A stretch of 64,000 nt of DNA from Chara braunii (lineage: Eukaryota; Streptophyta; Charophyceae; Charales; Characeae), in assembly GCA_003427395.1 (NCBI GenBank), contig BFEA01000021.1, positions 4,602,275-4,666,274 of the forward strand, in the 5' to 3' direction. Shown in pieces: positions 1-11,271 of this stretch. How positions within the stretch are numbered: the first letter of the stretch is position 1; the number at the start of each line of letters is the position of its first letter. The notes beneath the pieces were generated by a model. The model had not been told where the DNA came from. It worked only from the letters and a program-made list of their open reading frames with translations, and made no database searches. Made by a program: the position numbers and the translations under genes.

Positions 1-1244
1 ACCACACTCGTCTTAGTAGGGTCTCAGATGCTTTTAGGCACATTCCTGGAGTTGTCTGGCCGCAGATCCCTTCAGATTTATGCAATAGGATGCTGAGAGT
101 GATTAAGCCCATTTATTTCCAATACCCCGGTCCACCTTCCTTGTCTTCCAGGGGATATGTTTCCTTTGAAACTTGAGTAATTTTGTTGTTTTTTATGTGC
201 TGAGTCGATTTTTTTTTTTTTGGGCGTTGGCTTTGACTTTTCTAGCCGGGGGGCTCCCAAAAGGTAAGGTAGGGTAAGAGGGATAGGGCTGATTATCGGA
301 GAGAACACACCTTGACAGCTGCCATTCTTCTTCTCCTGTGGAAACGGGGTGGTGTACTCCTCCGCTGTTGCTGATCGACACTTTTTCCTGTGAATTGTCT
401 CCACGTTTCTTCGTTGCCACTAAGGAGGTTCACGGCCCTATCCCCCTCCTTACCCTCTCTTCAAAAGAACTCCTTCGTAGACTCTTTGACCCCTCCAACT
501 TTCTATCAAAAGGAAAACCTTTGCTGACCGATACTTATTGGCGATGATTGTCTTTCTGCTTCGATCTTCTGAGCGGTCGGATTGCTGCTTCTGACCTATT
601 TCACGACCAACATTTACTTGCTACAACTATCTATCCCTTCATATTATTCTCCTCCCTGAGGCTGATCTAGTCTATTGATATTCCTTTGATCTACATTCTA
701 CTTATGCCTAACCTAATTGTAGTTGCAATTTATTTTCAGCCACTGCATCCTGCCTTGTCTGATGACCTCTCGCAAAAATGTTTGATTGCTCCTTGTTTGA
801 CGATTCCTCTTCCGCTAAGTCTCTCCCTGTCTGATTATTTTTATCCATCGTCGTGACGACATTGGCAGCCACTCCCACTTCCGAATGTGTGAACACCTTG
901 TGCTGGCTTCCAAATGACTCACTACCTGTTTGAGACCTTGCCTTCCAAGACGTAGAAGTACTCCCTGTCTTAATTGTATTGTTGACGTCGCCTGCTCGTT
1001 TGACCTCAGCGGTGTCTTCTCACTGTTCTTTTGACGAAAATGACGACTCTCTTACACTTTGACCTCGAAAGGCTCACTCCACTAAATTCCTGCGGCGATG
1101 ACAGCAGTCAACCCCGTCTCAGCCAATGTAGCTTCAATCCCAAGCTACGGCTATGGAACCTTCACGTGGCAAACACGGAGGCGATGGAACGGGGCCTCTC
1201 GTGTTTGAGCTCAACGACCACATTAGCCTGTGGCGTGGCGTGAA
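1..1244. other. No gene recognised; sequence 3' of LINE A
   Basis: This stretch lies downstream of the 3' end of LINE A, which is on the minus strand. It contains a T run near 211-222 and short open frames on both strands, but none has recognisable domains. It may hold the 3' UTR of LINE A or older repeat debris. No clear poly(A) tail or target-site duplication could be assigned, so the 3' boundary of LINE A is undefined. Confidence 0.4.
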
Positions 1245-2031
1245 CTAGCACCCTTGCCTGTCGCGCGTGTACGAAACGCTCACTCCTCGCTCTTGAGGAT
1301 CAGGGCGCAACTCTAAAATGCCTCCAGCTCTGAAGGGGGCGCCGTCGTCGTCGAGAATGTAGGGATTTCCAAAGAGAGGTTGTCGCCACACATCCTGCCA
1401 TCTATTGGGGGGTCGTTTCTGATGCGGTCCGCACCGCCTCCAAAGTTTGATCATATTGGGCCACAACGGATCATTACTGATGTCGTTTATGGTTAGTTGG
1501 GTCGAGGCGTTCCCCTGTCTGTGATGTGGGGGAAGCAGGGATTGTCCAACATTTATTTGTTAACCATTGGAAGGGGTGCACTCGACTGTTAGTCGTGGGT
1601 TCTGGGGCCGGGTTAGCAATTTGCAGGCAGGCCAAGGGGCCCCATGAGATGTAATTGCCTATCAGCAATCTGATGAGGACTTTAAAGATCAAGGTCTCGC
1701 TTTCCCCTTCCGGGTCTAATATCTCTAGTCCCCCGTTGGTTCTTGGTTGTGTGAGGATATCCCAACTCACATGGTGCACACAACCAGGGGCACTTGCCTT
1801 GTTCTTCCACAAATAATTTGTGAGTGTCTTTCTAAGCCTGGTGCTCTGCTGCTTTTTCAGCGGCCAAACTGCCAGCTTGTACCAGATGGCTGCAAGAATA
1901 ACATTGTTAATTGACAGGGCACGACCCACCAACGAGGTGTGCAGTCCCTCCCAACGTGACAGTCTGTCAATGGTTGTACCCACTAGCAGGTTGCCATGGT
2001 CTGGTGGCGGGCCCATCGCCGTGAGTCTCAC
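1245..2031 (-). pseudogene. LINE A ORF2 C-terminal region, broken
   Basis: Two out-of-frame pieces (2031-1474, then 1466-1245) carry the region after the RT. LSIYGRVLV-type sequence is replaced by ALSINNVILAAIWYKLAVW, followed by RKTLTNYLWKNK, GGLEILDPEGESETLIFKVLIR and a tail with PLFGNPYILDDDGAPF. The matching motifs in LINE B are FIWKPF, GGLGLIDPQRKSSAMLVRWI and PLFENPSIRKADGSWF, so the assignment rests on collinear similarity. No C-terminal zinc finger is visible. Confidence 0.7.
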
Positions 2032-3524
2032 CCCCAGGATCCTTATTGCATCTTCTTTCTAGGCCCACGCGACCCTTGGTTCGGGCAGGGGGGGGCTGCG
2101 CTTGAGGATGGAACCACCACCCCTCTGTTTTTGATCCCCAATTGACTTTCATGTCTGCTGCCAATGAGAAGAGGTGTATCACCTGAGTAAGTGCGCTGAG
2201 ACTGTCCGGATCTGCCCTTATAAGAACCGTAAGGTTGTCTGCGAACAGCGATGTCATCGGGATCAGATGTTGGGGCAGCTCTGGGATAAGCACTTTGGTG
2301 ATGTCGGGGTGAGCTCTAATTAGCGAAGCCATGGCTTCCATTACAATGACGAATAACAAAGAGGCGATGGGATCCCCCTGCCTGACTGATCGTTTTAAAT
2401 AAATCGGCAGTGACAGATGGCCATTGAGCATGATGTTTATGGAGGCTAATCTATGGAGGATCCGGATCCAGTGGGTAAAAGCCGGTCCAAAATTCATCTT
2501 GGTCAAACACAATTCAAGGAATTCCAAGTCCACATGATCGTAGGCTTTCTCAAAATCTATGAATAGGATGGCCGCCTGAACATTTCGTTGACGAACATAT
2601 TTAATGGTCTCGTTGACCAGCAGGATATTGTCTTGGATATTGCGGTTGGGCATAAACCCAGTCTGGTCCGGGTGTATTAGCATATTCATAAATGGGAGCA
2701 GACGATTGGTCAGTGCCTTGGCGACCATTTTGTAGGGGACGGGCAAGAGGGTGATAGGTCTGTAGTTTCTTATGTCCTCTTTGTCCCTTTTTTTGTAAAG
2801 GAGCGTGGTGACTCCCTGTCCGATCATGCCATTGAATGATCCCTCTTTTTGGACTGCCAGTATGTATCCCACGAGGTCATCCTTAAGAAGCTCCCAAAAC
2901 TGCACCCAGAACTCTTTGTGGAAGGAGTCAATCCCCGGTGTCTTCTATTCGTCCATGTCTCGGAGGGCTTCCCAGACCTCTTGAGAGGTGAGTTCTTTTT
3001 CTAACTTTTGTCTTTGTTCTTGTGAGAGCCTTTTCTTTTAACGTTTGCAGCAGTGACTCTTTCGCATGAGTAACCTCTTGAGGATGCTTCATTGGCGTCT
3101 GGGAAGTGAAGAGATGACTGTAGTATTTAGCAGCGTAATCTACTATGGCATATGCATTGGTGGCCACCAGAGCATTAGATTCCATCGGGTGTTTGAGTCT
3201 AGGAACTGTACTGGCTCTCGTTCTGGCCTTTGCCTTGTTAAAGAAGGACTTTGTCATTGTGCCATCTGTGTGTTCCTTCTTGACTCTGGCCTGTATCCTC
3301 CATGCTTCCGACTGGTGCATAATATAATCTTGAAGATGGTCTCTGGCTTCCTGCAGTTTATCAAAGGAGGGGCGGTGAAGGGGGTCCTCCATAAGGTCTT
3401 CATCCCACTTTTCCAGTTTCTGCATGAGCCTATCTAAGATGGCTTTGCGGTCTCTGGCGTATTGGATTGAAAACTTTTTAGATATGTCTCTTAATTGTGC
3501 AACCGCATCGTTAAACCAGGCCAC
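1967..3524 (-). pseudogene. LINE A ORF2 linker and reverse transcriptase, FADN active site
   Basis: The linker (3524-2928) is helical and basic, ending in a region like YAAKYYSHLFTSQTPM that precedes the RT in this family. RT motifs follow in order: LLYKKRDKEDIRNYRPITLL, GFMPNRNIQDNI, FIDFEKAYDHVD, RQGDPIASLLFVI and FADN. The family signature at the last site is (F/Y/L)ADD. The second catalytic Asp is Asn here, so polymerase activity would be lost even without the frameshifts. The linker and RT are in different frames, and the RT frame ends before the thumb, which continues in a third frame from 2031. Confidence 0.85.
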
Positions 3525-3554
3525 CCTTTCCCCTGATTGCGGTCGTTGTGTTTG

Positions 3555-4601
3555 CTAGTATTGCCAGAAGGAGGTGATCATGTCTTTAAATTTAGGCAGG
3601 CGGAGGAGGGAGGTGTTAAGCTTATAGAAGCCCGGTCCTCTTTGGATATGAGTGTGGAATGAGAGGCCCAGTGTTATCATCCTGTGGTCAAAGGATTTAC
3701 AAGGGCTTATGGTGGTTATTTCTGCAGTGGTGACTAACCGTATTAGATCTTTTGACACAAGGGTGAGATCTATTCGTGAGTTGGCCAGACCATGTTCTCC
3801 CCTGGATGATAAACAGGTAAATGCCGTCTGACTTGGATGCAACAGTCTAAAGGCATCTTGTAGGTTCCTCTCTGCCATTAACTGCCTAAGCATGATAATA
3901 TCAGGACCCAAGTTTGTTTGTGAGGAAGACGCCTGGTTGGACTGATGTCCAGCAGATCTGCGATCCATCAGAGGGGCAAAGGTCGTGTTGAAGTCGTCTG
4001 CGATTATTACAGGAGCATCGTCTGGTAGATGTTGGAGCAGGGAGAGGACAAGGTCAATTCTACCTGTCGGGGCGTTGGGTGCATAGACACAAGCCAAGTA
4101 AAATTCATCTTCTTCATAGGCCACCTTGAGGCAGACCCACCTTCCTTGTTGCCTGTCGTAATCAACATTGAGCGGTTTGAGCCTGGAGGAGGGGGGAACC
4201 AGATTGCCACACCCGCCGACGCCCTCTCCCTCGCTGGCGCGGCGTAGCTTGCATATGGCCAGATGAACTTTGCTTGTGTTGTATGCTGCGGGGTATCCTG
4301 CAGATGTGTCTCTTGAACACACACCGCGTCCGGCCAACCCCCATTGGCCGGGTTCTTTAACATATTCCATATCGCAGTTTTTTTTTTCCGTATTTTCTTG
4401 GACCAATCCATTGACGTTGAGCGAACGGATATCAATGTCAGCTCTACCGAGCTTTGCTGCCCATAGGGGGGGCCTCCTGGTGGGGGGAAAGAGCCAAGGG
4501 GAAGGTGGACGTTGAGGGGGGTCTGGGGTCGTGGAGGCGGTTGAGGAACTTGTGATGCGGGCAACAGTTGGGGTTGTGACATTGAGTCCGGGTTGGGACA
4601 A
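3555..4601 (-). pseudogene. LINE A ORF2 endonuclease domain, two frameshifts
   Basis: This is the APE-type (exonuclease-endonuclease-phosphatase) domain that nicks target DNA for target-primed reverse transcription. Visible motifs are SLNVNGL, QETH, VYAPNAPTGR, ADDFNT (normally GDFN), SRIDLTLVS and SFDHRMI (the SDH motif). The QETH section (about 4340-4160) is read in a different frame from the flanking motifs. Two roughly compensating frameshifts therefore break the domain. An ATG at 4582 in the QETH frame may be nearer the true start. The metal-binding Glu and the catalytic Asp/His of the family are still recognisable, but no continuous protein exists. Confidence 0.8.
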
Positions 4602-4685
4602 CGGGTGACCGGAGGTTGGGCCAGTGGCTGCTTTCCCCTTGTATTTTAATTCATTTGCGTCAATGGTTGTTCGTGAATCATCAGT

Positions 4686-6138
4686 TCAATCCAAAGTCTT
4701 AATGGGGAGGACAAATGGGGGGTCGTCCCATTGATTGTGCTCCTCTAAAATATTTTCTTCCAGGAAGATCTGCATGAGGATTACCATTCTGCTCGCAGTC
4801 CAGGCGCAGTTTGTTGTAAAGCACGCCGTGTTCAGGCTCATGAGTTGCAGGTGACTGAACCACTTGAGAGTGAAGCCAAATTTGGATGCTCTCTCCTTTG
4901 GATCAATCAGTAGAATGACCGGGGTGACCCCTTTGGGGAATGTGTGGGACTTTGGCAACACCACTCCCAGTTCGTTGTGTATATCAGCTTCTCTGATCCA
5001 ATACCTTAGTCGTTTGAGAATGACGCCTGTGGATGGGGTGCCCCTCCACCCTGCCAGCGCAAACGCCCCCGGGGTCGTGCTAAGTCTGTGCTGGCTTGAC
5101 CGGTTACTGTTGCCAGGCGGGGGGCCCAACCCAACAGCCATTCCCCCCCTTCACGCTCCCGAACCAGGGGAAATATGACGACTCCAGGAGGCATGGCCAG
5201 TGGGGTAGGGTCATCCTCCTGGAGTCTCACCAGTTCCCTGAACTTCGTTGGGGGGACTTCCTTTTGTAGTTCCTCTTGTTCTCCCGCCGCCTGTTGTAGC
5301 GAGTTGTCTTCGTCCTCATGAACAGTTTCGCAGCACGATCCCTCGACGTGTGGTCACACTGCAGCCCGTGTTCCAAATTCCGGGGATCCCCCACTATGGA
5401 CACCCGTCTTTCCAGGCTCCCGGGCCGGGGCTATTGTTCCTGTGTGTCGGGGGGGGCATGAGGCATGATAACCATGGTGGTGGTCGGTCGGATCAGCCCC
5501 TCTGGCAGCTGTTGAACAGTTTCGTGCGAGGGGGGGTACAGTGTGTCACACAGTTCGTGAATCAGCACTTTGGGCCAGGCTAGGCCATCATAGAGGAACA
5601 CCTTCTCTGCAGCAGCCACAGACTCGTGGACAATCCCAGAGTCGTCTCCCCGAGTTTGGGTCTCAACATAATTTTGTATTTTTTCAAGGAACTCGTTCAC
5701 TATAAGAACAATCGCAGCGCCAACATCCATCCAATCTATTGATGAGATATCCTTATACTTTTCAACTGTGGCCAGGACTCGGGGGCTGTACATGATAACC
5801 ATTTTATCCTCCTTCCAGTGTTTGTTCCCTAATCTTTCCGCAGGCCTATCGTCCATAAGTGAAAAGATCTTCATGAGGGTCCATTTTGTGAGGGATCCCA
5901 ACTTCTGTTTTACCTCATCATTGGTAGTAAGCGGTGGGGGGGGACAGTCTTCACCTACCGGGGGAGGTGGAGGGGGTTGGATGACATCAACGTCGATGTC
6001 CATGTCCACCGCTGGAGGGAATTGACTTTCCGACTCCTGCTGTAGGGTGTGGTTCGGGGCAGATGTGTCCATATCCTGAGGTTCCTGCCTGCCCTCGGAT
6101 GAGTCTGGGAGTGCCTTGTCCGCGAGACCCAGCAGCAT
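4686..6138 (-). pseudogene. LINE A ORF1 protein, frameshifted
   Basis: ORF1 begins at ATG 6138 with an acidic, proline-rich leader, followed by a folded-looking segment around residues 75-190. It contains the stretch EKVFLYDGLAWPKVLIHEL, which resembles EEKVFLYNHVERAVGRIF in LINE B ORF1. The frame shifts near 5431 and again between about 5230 and 5010. The C-terminal part (5230-4686) has two hydrophobic strands (VVIFPLV, EWLLGWAP), a helix ending READIHNELGV, and a late WFSHLQLMSL motif. This pattern recurs in the other three LINEs and looks Nudix-like (see findings). The role is expected to be RNA binding in the retrotransposition particle, from the family and not from a motif seen here: no intact CCHC knuckle is visible. 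Confidence 0.6.
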
Positions 6139-6169
6139 CGTCTGCTGCGCTTATGGTTTGTGTCTTTCC

Positions 6170-7250
6170 ACCTCCTACTGCCAGAACATGAGCAATTGAT
6201 CCTGCTGTTGATTCAGGATCTGTTGTTGTTGATGACACAGCTGCTATTGCCATTGCAGGTGTAAGTGTTGAAGGATCTGCTGCTGCTGCGTCAGCCGGTG
6301 TTGTTGTTGTTGATGATGGTACTGTGCCAGCTAGGCTCGCAGCAGGAGGTCGAACTGTTCCAAATAATCTCCTTCGAGCATGTGTCGTTGTGATTGTTGT
6401 TGTTGTTGAGCATGTAGCAATACTAGGTGTTGCTGGTGTTGCTGGGGGCAGAGCCCTGAGCGGCCTTGCACAGGTTCCTGCACGTCGTGCTGCATTTGTT
6501 GTTGTGCAAGGGCTTGACATTCCAGCTCCCTTTTTGTTTGCAGATGCACCTGGCTTTGCTGTTCCGCTTGGGTTTGAAGTATTTGTTGTTGGTGTTGCAA
6601 CTACTGTTGCTGTTGCTGTTGCTCTTGCTCTTGTTGGGCATACTGCAGTTGCTGTTGCATTTGTGGCTGTTGTCCCTGAGCCGTTAACAACTGCATCTGC
6701 AGCTGGCACTGGGTTTCCACTGAGCTTGCTGTGGATCTTGTTGCTGTATCGAGATGTCGAATTGTTCCCGTCCCTGGTGCAGTTGTTGTTGCATCTAGAG
6801 CTGAATTTGACGTTTTTCTTCCTGGAGTTGTGTTTGCAAGTGCATCCAGTGTTGCTGTTCCGCTTGGGCTTGCAGCACTTGCTGTTGGTGTTGCAACAGC
6901 TGCTGCTGTTGCTCTTGCTCTTGTTGGGCACACTTCAGTTGTTGTTGCATTTGTGACTGCTGTTCCTGAGCCGTCAGCAACAGCATCCGCGGTTGGCACT
7001 GGGTTTCCACCCGAGCTTGCTGTGGATCTTGATGGTGCAGTTATTGTTCCATCTGCAACTGCGTTTGGCTTTGTTCTTGCTCCGTTTGAGTATGTTGCAG
7101 TTCCTGATGTTGTGTTTGCAAATGCGACCGGCGTAGCTGTTCCGCTTGGGCTTGCAGCACTTGTTGTTGGTGTTGCAGCAACTGCTTCTGTTGCTGTTGC
7201 TTTTGTTGGGCATACTGCAGTTGCTGTTGCATTTGTGACTGCTGCCCCTG
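6170..7250. repeat. Gln-codon-rich degenerate tandem repeat, ~280-290 bp units
   Basis: At least three units end at about 6675, 6965 and 7240, each built of GTTGCTGTTG-type triplets. On the minus strand one frame reads as Gln-rich (QQQLQYAQQEQEQ) and another as Ala/Thr-rich. The plus strand reads as Val/Ala-rich. Each unit repeats the landmark CACTGGGTTTCCAC or GTTGTTGGTGTTGCA. All frames stay open for long stretches because the repeat lacks stop triplets, so open frames are weak evidence for a protein. It could be the low-complexity tail of the gene fragment at 7460-7954. Confidence 0.7.
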
Positions 7251-7316
7251 GAGAATGGACAGTTGCTGGTGTTGTTGGTTCGGGGTCCAATCGTGGGTCC
7301 GTTCCTGCCCCTGTTT

Positions 7317-7550
7317 CAGTCCCCGATGTTGAGGCTCCCCGGTCAGCAGGGCAGGTGGGGGTTCCTGGCGGAGGTCATCCCAAGTGGGCTCGGGATGAGA
7401 TCTTGTCGGTTCGGTCCCATGCTGGCCATCTTTCAGTCCCTGATGTTGAGGCTTCCCGGTCAGCAGGGCAGATGGGGGTTCCTGGCGGAGGTTATCCCAA
7501 GGGGGCTCGGGATGAGGTCGTGTCGGTTCGGTCCCGTGCTGGCCATCTTT
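7317..7550. repeat. Two-copy tandem repeat, 116-bp period
   Basis: The segments starting at 7317 and 7433 are near-identical. Both begin TCAGTCCC(C/T)GATGTTGAGG and both continue through GGTCAGCAGGGCAG and GGTTCCTGGCGGAGG. They lie inside the minus-strand open frame that carries the transposase-like fragment, giving it a duplicated C-terminal segment. Confidence 0.8.
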
Positions 7551-7954
7551 CGGGGGCTCCGACAGAGTCTCTCGTGCCTCATCGGGGGTGTCCTCGAGGG
7601 GGCTACGGGGAGGATGGAGGCGGTATTCAATCTTGTCCCGTGGGCATTGTTCTTGTTCTTGTCGTCTAAAACTTCTTCCACGTCCACATCCTCGGTAGGG
7701 TGCATGGCCAACATACGCAGCTTCTCCCGGAAGTACTCTTCCATCGCATCATCGCATTGCCTGAGATCCTTCCACGCCCCCCCCGACCTCCTTTTCATCC
7801 ACCACCTCGGCGCAGCTCGTGGAAGAACACTGCAACCCATGGCACAGTAAACCTGAACTGCAGCCTCGGTGATGGTCACGGTATCCAGCCCTTTGACCGA
7901 GACTTGACGAAGCGTCCTCCGCCGCGCGCAGATCTGCGCTCTCATTCTACCCAA
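7460..7954 (-). pseudogene. PIF/Harbinger transposase N-terminal fragment
   Basis: The minus-strand frame contains PRWWMKRRSGGAWKDLRQC followed by DDAMEEYFREKLRM. This matches the N-terminal part of the transposase at 38266-39603 (LRWWIRRRTGGTWGDLRLC, DDATDEYY). After KLRM the similarity stops: an unrelated acidic segment (PTEDVDVEEVLDDKNKN) and the repeat-encoded tail follow, with no DDE catalytic domain. It is therefore a broken fragment, or a domesticated N-terminal module fused to low-complexity sequence. I cannot decide between these. Confidence 0.65.
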
Positions 7955-9064
7955 TGCCCTCTCCTACTGACAACGAAAGAGCACAACCATCTTCTCGATC
8001 GTCGTTAACTCCACATGTCCGTCGTCGCTTCCACCCTTCATCCGCATGTGTGTTGCAATGCTCATGAACCATGAAAATACAACAGCCTACCAACTCGCCA
8101 CAACCACGGTAACCTCAGCGCCAAGTCCCCCACGACGTTCCTCACGTGTGCTCGACTCAACACATACGCATAGCGGCATGCAGAGATTATGGCGATGGAC
8201 CTTCGCGGGGCGCTCACAAATTTGTGAAGACGTACAAAACTCCATTGCGCCGCTGCAAATGCCCGTTTCCACCATCGCGGATATGGACGCCACCTGGCCC
8301 GCGTCGCCGTCGTGACGTCCAGCACCCAATTTGAAATTTGACTTTCGAACGTGGACTCCGAGGTCCATTGCATTTTAAGAGTCTTTTTTTTTCCCGGTCG
8401 CCAGGGCTTTTCAAAATTTCCCGCCTTCGGCAGCTGGACCACACTGTAGCAAAACGAACATCACCCAATGGACCAAGGCATTGCCCCCCCCCGCGGCTGA
8501 CTATAATATTATGAAAATGGCCGCCGGCAGCCGAAAGGAATCATCCTTGGGAGACCACACCAAGGATAGGTGGAACGACGGCGGAAATTTCCTTCAAACC
8601 CCCCCAAGGAAACTTCCTTCGGCCCCGAGGACACCCCAAGGAGTGTCTAACGAGCCCCTATGTCAGACTGCTCACCACATTCGGTTTCCTAAATCGCCTC
8701 TGCACGACGGCTTGTGGATGGTGGTCGTCGGACCTCTCCACAAAACACCTTTCTTCTTTTTTTCATTACAAGAAAACTCAGGTCATTTGATCACGCACAC
8801 CAAAAAGAGAGGCCGGGAAAACCGCAAGAAATAACCCGGGAGGAAAAAACGAAGTTTCCTAGGACCTTTATGACAGAAATGGCCAAAACCAGACCGCTAT
8901 CCATTACCCGGCTTCGGCTAAGAACAATTGAAGAAAAAGAAAAGCTCAGAAACATTCAGAAAATGTGTGTCAACAAGCCTCCCAACCACAAATCAGATAG
9001 GTGAAACCTATTCAATCCACCTTCGACCACCACCAGCAATGCATTGGCTGTTTTCAGCACGAAC

Positions 9065-9310
9065 CGAAGCTCTTCCAGGCCTCATGCTCCCATCAGGCTA
9101 GGTTACAGAGTTGCACCACCTTGCTCCAGCACCGGCTAGCATTGCTTCAGTTAAAATCCCCGATGACCACTAAGACTGCCCCCGCAAACGGCCCCCCAGA
9201 TCTCTCTACCAGGCCTCACGCCCCCACTAAGTTAGGTCATAGCGTCGCGCCACCTGGCTCCGCCTCCAGCCAGCGTTGCTCCAGCATCAGTCTTCGATGG
9301 CCACCGAATT
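9065..9310. repeat. Dispersed/tandem repeat shared with 55.19-55.40 kb
   Basis: Two tandem-like units contain CCAGGCCTCA(T/C)GC(T/C)CCC, then TAGGTTACAGAG or TAGGTCATAGCG, then CTCC(A/G)G-rich sequence ending GCCAGCGTTGCTCC. The same blocks, in the same orientation, recur at about 55190-55400 (AGGCCTCACGCCCCCTATCT and GGCCAGCGTCGTTC). It is an unnamed repeat family with a unit of roughly 120-140 bp. Confidence 0.6.
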
Positions 9311-10084
9311 TTCAACCACCCTATGAAGGATCACAAATGACTTGCCAGATATCACCTATTCCTACAACCTCCTCGAGAGGCGAACCAAATGGAAAGAAAT
9401 ACTAAACTGGATGTCAGTATTCTTCGAGAGAGATCGCCCCTCCCTCCCCCTACCCCTCCCCCCTCAGCCCTACACTGCCTCCGCCAAGGCGAGTCTCCCG
9501 CTCTCCCTCGGCCCCAATATAGGACCAACCCTCTGCCCCACTTTCCCCAGGATCACGCAGTTCCCACCTAAAGCATGCCCCCCCACCCCTTGCCCATTTC
9601 TGCCTCCGCTGGGACTGATGTTGACCCGCACACCAGCCCCTGCCACAGAATAGGGCAACCCCCTACTCCGCCCCTACCCTCTTGAGACATTCAACCCCCA
9701 CCTTGTGATGCCCCTGCAAGATAGAGCTCCCCCCACCCCCTTCTTACCAGTCAGCCCTCCGGGAACGATCCGATCCAGCCGACTACAGTTATTAATGACA
9801 CACTTACCAAAATGTCGATCGCAATTTGGAAAAGCGGGGCTTCTTCAAATATATGCAGTAACCCCCAAGAACACCCTACATCTTTAAGAACAACCCACTG
9901 AAGAAAGCGCAGAGCAGCAGTAAGACCATTACAATTGTTCCTCTGCCCCTTGCGCCAATCAACTTTTGGCAGCTCCCACCATGTGCACGTATCACCCATT
10001 TAAAAGAAGCAACAACCTAATTAACGGAGAGATTCCGAAGTTTTAGGGTTCCAAGATTAGAAAATCCTGATAGAACTTTACTTG

Positions 10085-10290
10085 AGACATGTAGAAATTA
10101 TAGTCGAAATTCAAAGATACATAGTTGTAGAACAGATCCCTACGAATTATGTTGGCCATTCAGAACGGATGATATATGTTTGTGTGTATGTGTGTACATG
10201 TAGATGAGAATACTTTACTCGCGACTTAGAAATTATAGTCGAAATTCAAGGACGTGTGTATGTGTGTACATGTAGATGAGAATTTGGCTG
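10085..10290. repeat. Interleaved duplication with GT-rich segments
   Basis: The block AGAAATTATAGTCGAAATTC occurs near 10091 and 10227. TGTGTGTATGTGTGTACATG followed by TAGATGAGAAT occurs near 10180 and 10254. The two blocks alternate, so this is a partial tandem duplication of about 75-135 bp in AT-rich DNA. Confidence 0.65.
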
Positions 10291-10424
10291 ATCAGAAAAT
10301 AGAAGGTAAATTGTAAGTTTTGTTTATAAGTGTGTAAGCACTAGATTAGAGCAAGAATATAGGACATTAGAAGATGCAAAATTAAAATTAGCGAAAACAA
10401 TTGGAAAAGGCAGCCAATGTGAAG

Positions 10425-10610
10425 AGTGTCACACATGTTCGCACGAAATTCTCCTGCTCCATCGCCGCTGTCAGCAAAAACAATTTGAAAAGGTACCGAA
10501 GCGAGGAGCGAAGCAGCACCTCACATGTTAGCACAAAATTCTCCTACTCCATCGCCGCTGTCATTATTGTGCTGCTACCTGCAAACAGTTTAAAAAGGTA
10601 GAGGAAGCGA
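10425..10610. repeat. Two-copy tandem repeat, ~91-bp period
   Basis: CACATGTTCGCACGAAATTC near 10432 recurs as CACATGTTAGCACAAAATTC near 10523. Both are followed by CTCCATCGCCGCTGTCA and AAAAGGTA(C/G). No coding or RNA function is apparent. Confidence 0.65.
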
Positions 10611-11271
10611 AGAGCGATTATTGCGCTGCTGCCTGCTTCCGTGTCTTTAACCGATGAACCAGCTCAAATGAACGCCTGAAACCACCATCTCTTTATGATG
10701 CTCCAGCTTATAACAAGTCTCCCTCCTCCCACTCCGCATGAGAAGACACTCCTTACTTTCTGCCCCTGCTGCCCAACCAACCTCCACTAGATTCGCGCAG
10801 GGGCACAGGAGCAGGGCCACTACCATGCCCAAGATCTCATGAAGACTACCCTAGTCACCACGACAACCCTCCCCTTCCTCTAGCGTGTCAACCCGCGACA
10901 CCACATAAACGAAGCACGGAGCAAGAGACCTCTTCAGCCTAGGTTATCAAGGCTGGAAGAACCCTCAGCCGAAGCATCCCATTGATGGCCGCGCCAAACA
11001 AATATCGATCGAACCTCACACCATCGCCTGCCGCCGTAACCCCTTGCCCACATCAACTCCTCAATATTCCCTCGCAGGGAGCCGCGCCGACGAGACGCCA
11101 CCAACTCACAGACTGGCTCATGTCGATAGCGGAGCGGCGTGGCGCTTCCGGTTGCGTCGCGCCGCTCTTCAAAGAAAAAGCGCCTCAGGCCTGAAAAAAA
11201 CAAAAAGAAAAAATCCTTCTGGAAAGTGCACAGCTTCACGAATCGAAAAAAAAAAAAAAAGAACTTTCTGG

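Larger units (their letters stand above)
1245..6138 (-). mobile_element. LINE A: decayed L1-like non-LTR retrotransposon
   Basis: Minus-strand order is ORF1 (6138 to 4686), APE-type endonuclease (4601 to 3555), linker (3524 to 2928), reverse transcriptase (2905 to 1967) and C-terminal region (2031 to 1245). This is the usual order of a two-ORF plant LINE. The coding frame changes at least six times, so no ORF2 protein can be made. Its ORF1 N-terminal part has little resemblance to those of LINEs B-D, so it belongs to a different lineage. Limits are those of visible coding similarity; neither end was proven. Confidence 0.85.
7955..11271. other. No gene recognised
   Basis: Short open frames on both strands show no domains. 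The stretch includes proline/CCCC-rich sequence around 9420-9700, AT-rich sequence at 10020-10400, and the three short repeats listed separately. I see no RNA gene or transposon terminus here. Confidence 0.4.

Noticed and set aside
6731-7669. 312-codon Val/Ala-rich plus-strand open frame
   Set aside because: It is the shadow of the Gln-codon repeat. Such repeats stay open in several frames, and the transposase-like motif is on the other strand.
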